Assembly (NCBI GenBank): GCA_023362775.1
Contig: JALMGJ010000006.1
Coordinates: forward strand, 56,131,001-56,195,000
Origin: Charina bottae
Taxonomy: Eukaryota > Chordata > Lepidosauria > Squamata > Charinaidae
Length of the DNA stretch: 64,000 nucleotides
Reading direction: 5' to 3'
Below are positions 42,801 to 49,091 of the stretch, in pieces. Made by a program: the position numbers and the translations under genes. Numbering within the stretch: the stretch's first letter is position 1; the number at the start of each line of letters is the position of its first letter. A model generated the notes under the pieces. That model was not told the origin of the DNA, made no database searches, and worked only from the letters and a program-made list of their open reading frames with translations.

Positions 42801-45800
42801 ATTTTCTATGAGGATTTTTAAAATGTGTTAAAAACTTTTAAAAAAAAATACACTTGGCCAATTTTTCTATAGGCCGATTGGTAAGGAATTGACAGCATGA
42901 GACCAGCCCACCTATATTTTACCATTAGGATGAAAAACAAGAGGAGCTTTGTTTAAAAGTCCCATTGTTCCCCCTGTAACAATTCAATTTTTGTTTTTGA
43001 GTTTTCTTCCATATGAAACACAGAAATTCAAGGCATTCTGCATTTTGTTCTGCCAAAACAGCTAACTGAGAACATTCTGACAGAACATTTCAAGTAAGCT
43101 GTTTTGTTCTGAAATGAAAAAAATACTATTTCTATTTCATGCAAAATCCTGGCCTGTCTGCATATGAGTCATGATGGTTGAGAGTATTGTTGCAAGGTGG
43201 CTGACAGAGCTGATTATGGTTTATCTATGGGCATTTTACTGCCATTTTTTCTACATCCTGATCTGTTAAAGAACCCATTGAAAAAGTTTCTCAATTATGC
43301 CTTCCTTTCAGTTAAATTCCTTAACTGGATCATATTCTGGCTTGTATGAGCCAGACAGAGAACATGAAACTGAATTATCCCAGTTTAATACAACATTCTA
43401 CCAACAGGATCACTTTTCCTGACCACACAGTATATGGGTTAGATTTTAAAGTTTATAAAAATCTTTGCATAAAACCATGCATATGAGCAATACAAGAAAT
43501 ATAAAACTAGTCCTAGAACCAATTGTATAATGGTTTCTCGCTGAAATAAGACCTTTGGTGTTCCTGCATGCCAGAGCTTTCCAAACTTTTCATGTTGGTG
43601 ACACACTTTTTAGACATGCATCATTTCGCGACACACTCTTACAGCAGGGCACAAGGCAGGCACTAGGACCTGCGCGGAATCACAGCAGGTTTGGAGGCAG
43701 CAAGGCACAGGGCAGGCACTAGGACCTACGCGGAATCCTGGCAGGGCTCAGAGGAAGCAGCACTTGTGACACACCCAGACACTGCAGCCGACACACTAAC
43801 GTGTCCCGACACACAGTTTGGAAAGCTCTGCTGCATGCATTGAGAATACATGAACAAGTATTTTTTAAATGTAGTTTACGTTGAATTGTGGACTCCAGTG
43901 CTTCAAAATATGGTGATAGCCACCTATCTAAATGTCTTTATTTCAATTTCTGTAGCTGCCCATCTCAAATATATGACTCTGGGTGGCTCATAGCAATTAA
44001 AAACCATATAAAAACAAAATACAAAAAACGCATAGGTCCAAAAACAGTCTAAACCATATAAAAAAGCCATATAAACTACCATACAACACAGACCATACCC
44101 AAGGTATACCAAAACCCATCAACAATAATCAACACAGCCACTGTACAGTCTCTACCACACACCCAGGTCCCAACTCCCAATGGCAAAACCAAGTCTATAA
44201 GGCCTTGCAGAAAAACATTAGGGTTGGGGCCGATTTGATCTCTGGAGGGATGGTGTTCCAAAGGGCAGGGGATACAACAGGAAAGACTCTCTTCCTCGGC
44301 CCCACCAGAAGGCATTCCCTAGCAAATGGGACCTGGAGCATGCCTCTCCTGCCAGATCTAATTAGGTACATTCATGGAGAATAAGAAGGCAACATGTCTC
44401 TGAATTCCAGTTAGGGCAAGGGGCAATCTTTTTGGGCAAAAAACTTTTTGGGTTGTATTATGGAACTGTTACTATTATCCAATAGGCTAGCATCTTGACA
44501 AGGTCAGTCAATTATAGCAATAAGATTTTATGTATGATCTAAAATTTTATACAAAAAAGTTTAATCAACATTATGATTTAAGGAATAACATGTTTTTATT
44601 TAAACAGTTCTTGTTCATGGTTTTAAAAATAGTAAGAACCACATTGTCTCATTTGTATACCTATACCTCCCCTCTATAAACTGGTGCTATCTAGAAGATT
44701 AGACTACAACTTAATCCCTGAGCCAAAATAGAATTGTAGTTCAATATCTTTGGAGAACAACAAGATGGATGCTTTCATATGTCGTGATGCAAAAATAACA
44801 AGGTTTTCTGTGTACAGATTCAAATCTGAAATATAAAGTTACTGCTATCTCATATTGCCTCAATAGTACATTATTCAGAAATGTTAATGCTAAAGGCCAC
44901 ATTTAAAAAAAAACTGGACTTCTGGTGGGAACATGGTGGACTGAACAGCAGTGCCCACGAGCTCTATGGGCAGAACTGGCATCATGGCAGTTTTTTCGGG
45001 CTCAGGCTGGTTTCTCCTGAAGCCCAGGAGCGTTTTTCCAGATCAAGGAAAATGCTCAGAATTGACCCATTCCTCCTCCGGATGGTGAATTGCAGCCAAG
45101 AGATCGTAAACAGCATTTGCGATTGACGGGTAAGACTTCACCGGGGGGGGGGGGGGCTGGGACGTCACCATTTCCAAGCCGCGCTGCAGCCTTAAAGGGA
45201 CATTAAGTCCAGCTACCCCATTTCTAAAGCACCCAATTTACTTTTTTTAAGTATTTGTACCCTAAGAGAGGCTTTCTACATTACGGAGAAACAATCTCTC
45301 TTGGTGCTTATCGTTATTTTTGTGATTAATTTTTTTTAAAAGAATTCTTTTTAAGTTTTGGATTTTGCTTTCCATCCAATACTAAGGAGGGTTGAGAGTA
45401 TATTATCATCTCCCTGTTATTATTTTTGTGCTAATTTTGAAGATTTTAGCATTTTTCCTACACGTTGAATCTGCCATTCTGAACTTTTACTTTCCTGCCA
45501 CTACTTTCTCTGGGGAACTGTCTGTTATTTTATTTTATTTTATTTTATTTTATTTTATTTTATTTTATTTTATTTTATTTTATTTTATTTTATTATTTTA
45601 TTTTATTTTATTTTATTTTATTTTATTATTATTTTATTTTATTTTATTTTATTTTATTTTATTTTATTTTATTTTATTTTATTTATTTTATTATTTATTT
45701 TATTTTATTTTATTTTATTTTTTTATTTTATATAACCGCCCATCTCCCCCAACGGGGAACTCTGGGCGGTTTACAATAAAATAGTTAAAATAAAATATAA

Positions 45801-47402
45801 AATATAAAACATCAGTATACAATATATGTAAAAATAATAAATAATTATAAATCTAGATGGGTGATGGAATTAATAACGAAGGACATTATAAGATTAAGGA
45901 GTTAGCCACCCCCATGAGGAACTATCCTTTCCTCCTTCCCATACCAGGCGGCAGAACCAGGTCTTCAGTTCTTTCCTAAAGGTCGGGAGGGAGGAGATCT
46001 GTCTCAACTCTGGGGGCAAGATGTTCCACAGTGTGGGTGCCATCACAGAGAAGGCCCGTCTCCTAGACCCCATCAGATGGCACTCTTTAATTGATGGTGT
46101 TCGTAGCAGGCCCTCTCTGAATGACCGGAGTTATCTTAACTCAGTTTGGAAATTTTCCATTACTTTTTATTTTTGCCAGTTAAGTATCCAGGGGGTGCCA
46201 TAATTTACTGCGTGAGACATGGATGATCTTAACCAGGCTTTCTCTGATTTCTCTGATATTAAAGATGATATTAAGCAGATTTTTTCTGATTCCTGCCAAG
46301 TTATTATGCAAGACATTCAGAGCATTGTGGAAAATATGTGGTCTAAAATATGCCATCTGGTTGAGGATACTGTGGACGAAATAGAAGAATTTAACAGTGA
46401 TGGAAATGTCTCTTCTAAGAGCGAGATTGGGGCTTCTGTTGAAATGCTGGATGAAATTGACAATGCTGAATTGAAGAAGTTTAATGGAGAAATTGAGTTG
46501 CAAGACATGAGTGAATTTGACTTTCTGATGGAATGCTATTGAAAAGAAGGGGTTATTATGTATGGGAGGTTTTTTGAAGTGGGTTAAGGGGTTAAAATAT
46601 TTATTTGGATGGTCTTTTGGCTTTGGATGATTTTACTTATCATTAATTATTGGGATTAAGATTATTAAGGTTTTTTTAAAAATTAATATTAATTCATGTT
46701 TCTTGTATTATTAATTATAATGGCAGAAAATTTACATGCTTTTTGTTTTTGATTTTTATTACAGTAGACAGGAATGTATAGAATAGTAGTAGGAAGGGAA
46801 TAATTAAGTAATTGTTATTTTTTTGGGGGGAAGTTGATTATGTGATTTATACTTTTTCTTTTCTTTTAATATAAGGGGAGGGAGCAATGGTATTTAGTGA
46901 TTTTTATAATGTGCTAAGGGGTTGACTTATAGAAATAATGTGATTTTGGTTTAATATAGAGTAAGGGATTGATTATGGAAAATTGCTGTATATCCTTGAT
47001 TTTTAAAGTTGGAAGTCACTTCTTTTTGTAATCTATTTAAAAAAAAATTCTCTTGTGTTTTCACACTTTTTAAATTCTTTTTCTTTTTTTGTAGTTTTTT
47101 GTTTTTCTGTATCTTTTATCTTTTTCTGAAATTTAATAAAATTGTTTTTTTTAAAAAAACTTTAAAAAGTTTTTAATTATACAACCCAAATCTAAAATAT
47201 CATATGAGAACTGCTATTCAAGTTTCTCCCTCATCATATGTCATCAATTACTTTGCATCTCTTTATATGAATAATATGAAAAACATTTTTATAAGAATAA
47301 TATTGGGTGAAATAGTACCTACCCATTCAGGCATATGAAGGGCTTGCTGGCCAGGTACTGCTCCATAGTTGGGAATAATAGTTTGTTCCAGTTCTTCTAA
47401 GA
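6619..47402 (-). CDS. ANO6: ANO6 / TMEM16F, calcium-activated phospholipid scramblase (19 coding exons, 5' end missing)
   Basis: ANO6 is a ten-helix plasma-membrane protein that exposes phosphatidylserine when cytosolic calcium rises and also conducts ions. I identified it by matching spliced minus-strand exons to the family. Exons (genomic order reversed): 47402-47323, 41593-41468, 37511-37446, 34307-34038, 32393-32280, 30488-30373, 27941-27807, 26443-26338, 24798-24738, 24059-23914, 22151-22074, 20067-19842, 19305-19136, 16064-15967, 15072-14942, 13646-13441, 9103-8901, 8540-8435, 6825-6619. They total 2645 bp, or 880 residues plus stop, against about 910 in human ANO6 with its N-terminus. 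All six calcium-site acidic/Asn residues of the family are visible: N and E of NNIQE (TM6), both E of EYLE (TM7), E and D of EIHVD (TM8). Motifs such as EIMHIKLPL and the RPKYE end favour ANO6 over other anoctamins. No frameshift or stop was seen. The first coding exon is not in view. Confidence 0.97.
7516..7852 (-). mobile_element. Sauria-type SINE
   Basis: Inverted copy: (AAAGGT)n tail at the left, tRNA-like head at the right ending GCCACCACGCCCC. Perfect 10 bp duplication AATTTTAGTA at 7506-7515 and 7853-7862. Lies in the intron between ANO6 exons 19 and 20. Confidence 0.92.
8435..8540 (-). CDS. ANO6: ANO6 coding exon 19 (TM10)
   Basis: 106 bp, acceptor CGTGTTAG, donor GTCAGT. It encodes [10 protein letters not shown] and [20 protein letters not shown], the conserved start of the last membrane helix. 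Confidence 0.96.
8901..9103 (-). CDS. ANO6: ANO6 coding exon 18 (TM9 and last extracellular loop)
   Basis: 203 bp, acceptor AATGTAG, donor GTAAGT. It encodes [40 protein letters not shown] (NNT sequon) and a less conserved loop ending LTIC. It is nearly collinear with ANO6. Confidence 0.96.
9650..9716 (+). mobile_element. L2-like 3' end remnant
   Basis: Short piece GGGAGATGGGCGGGGATAAA followed by (AAAT)n, the terminal signature of the local L2 family. Confidence 0.6.
10081..10560 (-). mobile_element. L2-clade LINE 3' fragment, degraded
   Basis: Contains the L2-type terminal motif (CTGCCCAACTCAGAC / GACTCTGGGCAGC) beside an A/T-rich tail, then a body aligning in order with the copies at 43930 and 45523. 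No ORF survives. Confidence 0.65.
10601..11352 (+). repeat. Pair of ~55 bp direct repeats about 700 bp apart
   Basis: The sequence from TTTCAGATAA to AGATATCCCTGGAT occurs at 10601-10655 and again at 11298-11352 with one extra A. A SINE (10798-11048) and unique sequence lie between. Confidence 0.8.
10798..11048 (-). mobile_element. tRNA-derived SINE with L2-like tail
   Basis: Inverted full-length copy: (TTTA)n and TATCCCGCCTTTATTATTTT at the left, tRNA head ACTAGACCAAACTGGCTC at the right. Confidence 0.9.
11690..12055 (+). mobile_element. L2-clade LINE 3' fragment with (CAC)n tail
   Basis: Includes the typical end-of-ORF phrase CTGAAGAACTGGCTCTTCAT and, before the tail, CGACCCAGAGTTGCTGGGAG, followed by nine CAC-type triplets. 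The run of His codons in one frame is a by-product of the repeat. Confidence 0.72.
12060..13430. other. ANO6 intron 17 sequence, nothing recognised
   Basis: No exon or clear transposon seen. A (CA)n/A-rich patch at about 13181-13206 is the only simple repeat. Confidence 0.5.
13441..13646 (-). CDS. ANO6: ANO6 coding exon 17 (TM7-TM8-TM9)
   Basis: 206 bp, acceptor ATTTCCAG, donor GTAAGT. It encodes [39 protein letters not shown] and [15 protein letters not shown]. The Glu and Asp of EIHVD complete the calcium-binding set. Confidence 0.97.
14942..15072 (-). CDS. ANO6: ANO6 coding exon 16 (start of TM7)
   Basis: 131 bp, acceptor TTTATAG, donor GTAAGC. It encodes [20 protein letters not shown], then [20 protein letters not shown] and LEM. 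The Glu pair in EYLE are the two TM7 calcium ligands. The CCSARRSE segment is more variable than its surroundings, as in the family. Confidence 0.95.
15392..15643 (-). mobile_element. tRNA-derived SINE with L2-like tail
   Basis: Inverted copy with (TTTA)n at the left and ACTAGACCAAACTGGCTC at the right. Same family as 10798, with a few substitutions (for example AAGGCAAGACTAG in place of AAGGCGGGACTAG). Confidence 0.9.
15967..16064 (-). CDS. ANO6: ANO6 coding exon 15 (TM6, calcium site)
   Basis: 98 bp, acceptor AACTTAG, donor GTAAGT. It encodes [20 protein letters not shown] and [12 protein letters not shown]. The first Asn and the Glu of NNIQE are the TM6 calcium ligands of the family. Confidence 0.96.
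16685..16920 (+). mobile_element. L2-clade LINE 3' end remnant
   Basis: Reads CCTGGCTTTTTATCCAGG, then GTTGCCCAGAGTTG and an AAATAAA-rich tail. Short internal duplication of AGAGTTGTACTTTAAG near the end. Confidence 0.65.
17021..17145. mobile_element. hAT-type MITE, second family (CAGTGTTTCTCAACC ends)
   Basis: 125 bp almost perfect palindrome: CAGTGTTTCTCAACCTTGGC ... GCCAAGATTGAGAAACACTG, with GGACTTCAACTCCCAGAATT mirrored inside. Perfect 8 bp duplication CTCTACCA at 17013-17020 and 17146-17153. It can fold into a long hairpin if transcribed. Confidence 0.9.
17505..17600. repeat. Dispersed-repeat-like segment, family not assigned
   Basis: The phrase CACTAACAAATTTTATTGAA followed by GGCATAAGCTTTTGTGAGTC resembles a widespread vertebrate interspersed repeat, read in reverse. 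I cannot name the family from the sequence alone. Confidence 0.4.
19136..19305 (-). CDS. ANO6: ANO6 coding exon 14 (TM5)
   Basis: 170 bp, acceptor TCTGCAG, donor GTACG. It encodes [12 protein letters not shown], then TM5 ([18 protein letters not shown]) and [20 protein letters not shown]. The Gln of FLFQF corresponds to the pore-selectivity position reported in mouse TMEM16F (Q559), where TMEM16A has Lys; the Gln supports the scramblase-type identity. Confidence 0.95.
19842..20067 (-). CDS. ANO6: ANO6 coding exon 13 (TM3-TM4)
   Basis: 226 bp, acceptor CCTTTCAG, donor GTAAGG. It encodes the rest of TM3 ([20 protein letters not shown]), an extracellular loop with the sequon NGT and [10 protein letters not shown], and TM4 ([19 protein letters not shown]). 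Confidence 0.96.
20640..20840 (-). mobile_element. tRNA-derived SINE, alternative-tail subtype
   Basis: Minus-strand head GCCAGTTTGGTGTAGTGGTT and B-box like the L2-tailed SINEs. After the shared CTTGGGCCAGTCA region it changes to GGAAGGAGGCAATGGCAAAC and GCAGTCGCCAGGAGTCAA. Same subtype as 49998-50230. Confidence 0.8.
22074..22151 (-). CDS. ANO6: ANO6 coding exon 12 (entry to TM3, divergent)
   Basis: 78 bp, phase 0 both sides, acceptor CCTTCACAG, donor GTAAAA. It encodes [20 protein letters not shown] and SAVLFW, aligning without gaps to the human segment EEERIPFTAWGKCIRITLCA plus SAVFFW. The Trp-Gly of TAWGKC reads Cys-Glu here. Length and phase fit perfectly between exons 11 and 13, so the exon call is firm although it is the least conserved exon of the membrane domain. 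Confidence 0.88.
22660..22728. repeat. (AAGG)n microsatellite
   Basis: About 17 tandem GAAG/AAGG units. The Pro-Ser-Phe-Leu ORF across it on the minus strand is spurious. Confidence 0.95.
22808..23145. mobile_element. Tc1/mariner-type MITE (CAGGTAGTCCTC family)
   Basis: Ends CAGGTAGTCTTC and GAGGACTACCTG, inverted, flanked by TA (22806-22807, 23146-23147). The interior carries a (CT)n(GT)n stretch at about 23026-23067. Confidence 0.8.
23914..24059 (-). CDS. ANO6: ANO6 coding exon 11 (TM2-TM3 cytosolic loop)
   Basis: 146 bp, acceptor TCTATTAG, donor GTAATT. It encodes [20 protein letters not shown], then [12 protein letters not shown] and VVVNEITQ. It is strongly conserved with the family and ends in phase 0. 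Confidence 0.95.
24738..24798 (-). CDS. ANO6: ANO6 coding exon 10 (TM2)
   Basis: 61 bp, acceptor TTTTTCCAG, donor GTAAGC. It encodes [20 protein letters not shown], nearly identical to the family TM2 sequence, and ends one base into the next codon. Confidence 0.96.
25545..25660 (+). mobile_element. L2-tailed SINE remnant
   Basis: Contains TTGCAGGGTTGTTGTGAGGA and TGGAGGTAAGGTGAAGTATA with an AAATAAA tail, the 3' half of a tRNA-SINE family. The head is too degraded to read. Confidence 0.5.
26338..26443 (-). CDS. ANO6: ANO6 coding exon 9 (Cys-rich extracellular loop 1)
   Basis: 106 bp, acceptor TTCTTTCAG, donor GTAACA. It encodes the disulphide-rich loop: [20 protein letters not shown], then an N-glycosylation sequon in LNITCESSK. 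Cysteine spacing matches ANO6 except around QEC, where human has RLC. Confidence 0.94.
27328..27410. mobile_element. hAT-type MITE, second family, truncated
   Basis: Matches the right part of the 17021 element (CAACTCCCAGAATTCCCCAG, CAAGGTTGAGAAACACCG). The left terminal repeat is missing and no target duplication is visible. Confidence 0.7.
27807..27941 (-). CDS. ANO6: ANO6 coding exon 8 (TM1)
   Basis: 135 bp, acceptor TGTCCACAG, donor GTAACC. It encodes [20 protein letters not shown] followed by the hydrophobic run [15 protein letters not shown], the first membrane helix, and ends DNCTW at the start of the first extracellular loop. Confidence 0.97.
29169..29593. mobile_element. Tc1/mariner-type MITE (CAGGTAGTCCTC family)
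   Basis: Left end GGTACTCCTCGCTTAAC (two terminal bases altered), right end GAAGACTACCTG, flanked by TA. The interior shows the family phrases AAAGTTACGAC and GTCATGTGATCA. Confidence 0.78.
29735..29905 (+). mobile_element. L2-like LINE 3' end remnant
   Basis: Contains AAGCTGCCCAGAGTCATTGG and an AATAAATAAATT tail, in the orientation of the plus strand. Confidence 0.65.
29963..30291 (-). mobile_element. Sauria-type SINE
   Basis: Inverted copy with AAGGTAAAGG at the left and GAGCCACCACGCCCC at the right. Perfect 17 bp duplication CTTGTTTTCCTGATAAA at 29946-29962 and 30292-30308. The tRNA-like region has lost a few bases relative to the other copies. Confidence 0.92.
30373..30488 (-). CDS. 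ANO6: ANO6 coding exon 7
   Basis: 116 bp, acceptor ATTTACAG, donor GTAGGT, ending in phase 2 (AG of an Arg codon finished by the next exon). It encodes [20 protein letters not shown] and QPLDLVR, the conserved linker before the first membrane helix. A Sauria SINE sits just downstream at 29963-30291. Confidence 0.95.
32280..32393 (-). CDS. ANO6: ANO6 coding exon 6
   Basis: 114 bp, phase 0 both sides, acceptor GGTTTTCAG, donor GTGAGT. It encodes [20 protein letters not shown], then [18 protein letters not shown], matching the family segment ending [11 protein letters not shown]. Confidence 0.95.
33257..33657. mobile_element. Tc1/mariner-type MITE (CAGGTAGTCCTC family), best-preserved copy
   Basis: 401 bp, ends CAGGTAGTCCTCAA / TTGAGGACTACCTG as inverted repeats, flanked by TA (33255-33256, 33658-33659). 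Internal short repeats of CGTTAAG(C/T)GAATC occur. ORFs across it are spurious. Confidence 0.85.
34038..34307 (-). CDS. ANO6: ANO6 coding exon 5
   Basis: 270 bp (90 codons), phase 0 both sides, acceptor TTATTGCAG, donor GTAAGT. It contains [11 protein letters not shown] and [11 protein letters not shown], then the loop [18 protein letters not shown] and [11 protein letters not shown]. The loop between LKS and the VDE motif is about six residues shorter than in human ANO6 as I remember it. The block is highly typical of ANO6. Confidence 0.97.
35928..36031. mobile_element. hAT-type MITE, second family
   Basis: CAGTGTTTCTCAACCTTGGC ... CATGGTTGAGAAACACCG with a shortened centre. Flanks ATCTAGGA and GCCTAGGG agree at five of eight positions, consistent with an eroded 8 bp duplication. 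Confidence 0.8.
36757..36880. mobile_element. hAT-type MITE, second family
   Basis: CAGTGTTTCCAGCCTTGGCA ... GCCAAGGTTGAGAAACACAG, with a perfect 8 bp duplication CTATAAGG at 36749-36756 and 36881-36888. Same family as 17021. Confidence 0.88.
37446..37511 (-). CDS. ANO6: ANO6 coding exon 4
   Basis: 66 bp, phase 0 at both ends, acceptor TTTTAACAG, donor GTGAGT. It encodes 22 residues, [20 protein letters not shown] followed by KS, matching the family stretch RKRQAYESNLICHGLQLEAT. It is too short to stand out as an ORF and was found by reading the minus strand between neighbouring exons. Confidence 0.95.
37520..39670. other. ANO6 intron between exons 3 and 4, no repeat recognised
   Basis: AT-rich intronic sequence. 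A purine-rich patch at 38185-38240 produces a chance ORF. No exon, MITE or SINE identified. Confidence 0.5.
39680..40075 (+). mobile_element. Old L2/CR1-superfamily 3' remnant
   Basis: Degraded: begins near GCAGGCCTTCCAAAATACTG, ends GTAAGCTGCCCTGACTTTG plus an AATAAATGAATAAAT tail. Confidence 0.45.
40700..40785 (-). mobile_element. L2-like 3' terminus, very short
   Basis: (TTTA)n, then CTGCCCATCTCCCCCAAAAA and GGGACTCTGGGCGG, the terminal block of the local L2 family only. Confidence 0.7.
41468..41593 (-). CDS. ANO6: ANO6 coding exon 3 (N-terminal dimerisation domain)
   Basis: 126 bp, phase 0 at both ends, acceptor TTTCCAG, donor GTATGA. It encodes [20 protein letters not shown] and a Lys-rich tail, the characteristic start of the anoctamin cytosolic dimerisation domain (FNDGQRRIDFVLVYE in ANO6). 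Confidence 0.95.
42000..43550. other. ANO6 intron between exons 2 and 3, no gene recognised
   Basis: Two moderately long plus-strand ORFs (42240-42533, 42595-42831) occur. Neither shows a family motif, compositional signal or splice context, so I treat the stretch as non-coding. Confidence 0.5.
43572..43830. mobile_element. hAT-type MITE, copy B
   Basis: 259 bp, same length and almost the same sequence as 6113-6371. Perfect 8 bp duplication CTGCATGC at 43564-43571 and 43831-43838. The two copies differ at only a small number of positions, suggesting recent activity. Confidence 0.92.
43930..44460 (-). mobile_element. L2-clade LINE 3' fragment
   Basis: Terminal motif GCTGCCCATCTCAAATATAT / GACTCTGGGTGGC, followed by a body resembling the degraded end of ORF2 (GGAGGGATGGTGTTCCAAAG, GGAAAGACTCTCTTCCTCGG). 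No intact frame. Confidence 0.7.
45523..46125 (-). mobile_element. L2-clade LINE 3' fragment with expanded (TTTTA)n tail
   Basis: On the minus strand: end of ORF2 (TTTCATTCAGAGAGGGCCTG region), 3' UTR with CCGCCCAGAGTTCCCCGTTG, and a tail expanded to about 200 bp of (TAAAA)n at 45523-45730. It sits inside the L1-derived element, so it inserted later. Confidence 0.82.
46219..46542 (+). CDS. 107-residue ORF inside L1-derived element (possible truncated ORF1)
   Basis: ATG to TGA, acidic and helix-rich: starts [20 protein letters not shown], continues with heptad-like hydrophobics ([20 protein letters not shown]) and ends EFDFLMECY. By position, after an L1-like 5' UTR and before an L1-like 3' UTR, it could be the coiled-coil N-terminal part of L1 ORF1. 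No RRM or CTD follows and I do not recognise the exact protein. Expression is unproven; it may be a chance survivor. Confidence 0.4.
   Translation: MDDLNQAFSDFSDIKDDIKQIFSDSCQVIMQDIQSIVENMWSKICHLVEDTVDEIEEFNSDGNVSSKSEIGASVEMLDEIDNAELKKFNGEIELQDMSEFDFLMECY
47323..47402 (-). CDS. ANO6: ANO6 coding exon 2 (cytosolic N-terminus)
   Basis: 80 bp exon after a CTTTTAG acceptor, ending before GTAGGT. It starts with two bases that complete a codon from an unseen upstream exon, then reads [13 protein letters not shown] and ends MPEW. This matches the ANO6 segment LGQTIVPDLG. It is the most upstream exon I can find, so the start codon is on an exon outside the window or too short to recognise. Confidence 0.85.
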
Positions 47403-48833
47403 CTAAAAGAAAGAAATCCAATGAAAATATGTTTGATTATAGCATTCAGCTAAATGAAGTCTCTATTTGGGAGGGAATCAAATTTCATGTGTTGCCCATT
47501 TATATCTAACATGGAGAATTAAGACTATCACATAGGCAATTATTAGCAAATCACTTTATAATCCCACTTTTATAATCTCCAAAAATTGGGGTTGCTAAAT
47601 CTTTTGTTACAAATATTTTAGTCAGAATTAGTGCAATGGGTACTCCCTAGATTTCTCACTGCATCTTCTGTTAGGACAGAAGAAAGAGGTGACTGCTTTT
47701 GCTAACAATTTTCTGTAGCAACGTAAGAAACCTATCTGTCTCATTTAGTTATTTTATGTATTCTCTTTTTTATTTCCACCATTCCTCCAAGAGAATTCTT
47801 TTTCTCCATTTCAACTTTGTAAAGGATTATACGGAAAGCCATTGACTAGTTCAAGGCCACTCCATGCATTTTATGGCTTAATGGGAATTTCAGCTTGATC
47901 TAAAGTACTTATGCTTAGGTAATCTTTCTGCAAGAGTAGTGCAACTTCTTACAATGTGATATGCCCTGCAAACTTCTCAATAGATCTCACATTGACAGTG
48001 CTGACATTGCAAATTTAAAGATTGGGCAATAAATCAAACTAGGAAGAAAGAAGGGAAAGCATACTGTTCTTAAAGTTCTGTAATTGTTCAGTACAACTTT
48101 TTTTTGGTATTCTATAAATTAAAAGATTCAGAAGTTGTCTGTACAATTTAAGACTGAGAACTGTTCCACACATTAAATGTAAAATTTCTACATTTATAGT
48201 GGGGGATCTGTGTATCCAATTCTTCTTCTTAAGGGACCATCTATATTGTTGAGTTACTAAATTGTTACACAATTGAGTATCAATTTTCCCAGCCCTGGAT
48301 GCCACAATAATCTATAGAGGGAAATGGAATGGATCAACAGGGCTGACTCAAACAGCCTCCAAGTTGTCAGGATACTATTTCATATTGCCTAAAGCCATAT
48401 ATCTTACTAAATATGTACAGAGGAGAAATGAAGTAGGAATAAATATGAATGTGGAAGAACGGAAAGTGTTATTTAAAATCCAAAGAGCTTTGCATTTATA
48501 ACAGTAATAAAAGGGATGAAATGTTAATAAAGTAGAACAAAATATATAGCCCATGACAATTCTTCAAGGAGCTCCATTTGTACATTCTTACACAAAGAGT
48601 TTCCCAAACCATTTCAAAGTCTTGATTCCTAGTTTGTCAGCATGACTTTCGTTGAATAAGACTAATTGTGGGTAACTTATGTATGTGCAAACATTTACAT
48701 TAAGGGAAAGGCAGGTCAGTTTAAATGTTACAAATAAACCCCTTCAAAATAAGGATTTTTTAATAAGGATAATGTTAGTTGAAAAGATAAATTTGTCACA
48801 ACCTCTAGCTATAATCATAAGTCCATTAAAAGA

Positions 48834-49091
48834 GAGCCAGTTTGGTCTAGTGGTTAAGGTGCTGTGCTAGAAACCAGGAGTCTGTGAGTTCTAGTCCCGC
48901 CTTAGGCATGAAAGCCGGCTAGGTGACCTTGGGCCAGTCACTCTCTCTCAGCCCAACTCACCTCACAGGGTTGTTGTTGTGGGGAAAATAGGAGGAGGAA
49001 GGCATATTAGGTATGTCCACCGCCTTGAGTTATTTATAAAAATAATAAAGGAGGGATAGAAAACAAACAAACAAACAAACAAACAAACAAA
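48834..49091 (+). mobile_element. tRNA-derived SINE with L2-like tail and (AAAC)n
   Basis: Plus-strand full-length copy: GAGCCAGTTTGGTCTAGTGG, GTTCTAGTCCCGCC, CTCACAGGGTTGTTGTTGTG, AATAATAAAGGAGGGATAGA, then about seven AAAC units. Confidence 0.92.

Larger units (their letters stand above)
44915..47149 (+). mobile_element. Internally deleted L1-derived element, antisense in ANO6 intron
   Basis: Begins GGACTTCTGGTGGGAACATG and a GC-richer leader with a G-run (45141-45154) and a CRE-like GGGACGTCACC, as in squamate L1 5' UTRs. Ends with a long T/A-rich 3' UTR and TTTAATAAAATTG plus an A-rich junction. The sequence TTTAAAAAAAAACT at 44902-44914 is mirrored by TTTAAAAAAACT at 47150-47161, a plausible target duplication at an L1-type TTAAAA site. 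It lacks ORF2 but holds a 107-codon ORF (46219-46542). An L2 fragment with (TTTTA)n is inserted at about 45523-46125. Confidence 0.68.

Noticed and set aside
42240..42831. Two adjacent plus-strand ORFs of 97 and 78 codons
   Set aside because: No family similarity seen, Cys-rich by chance, no promoter or polyadenylation signal that I can tie to them.
45392..45784. 130-codon ORF rich in Phe, Tyr and Leu
   Set aside because: It is translation of the (TTTTA)n tail.
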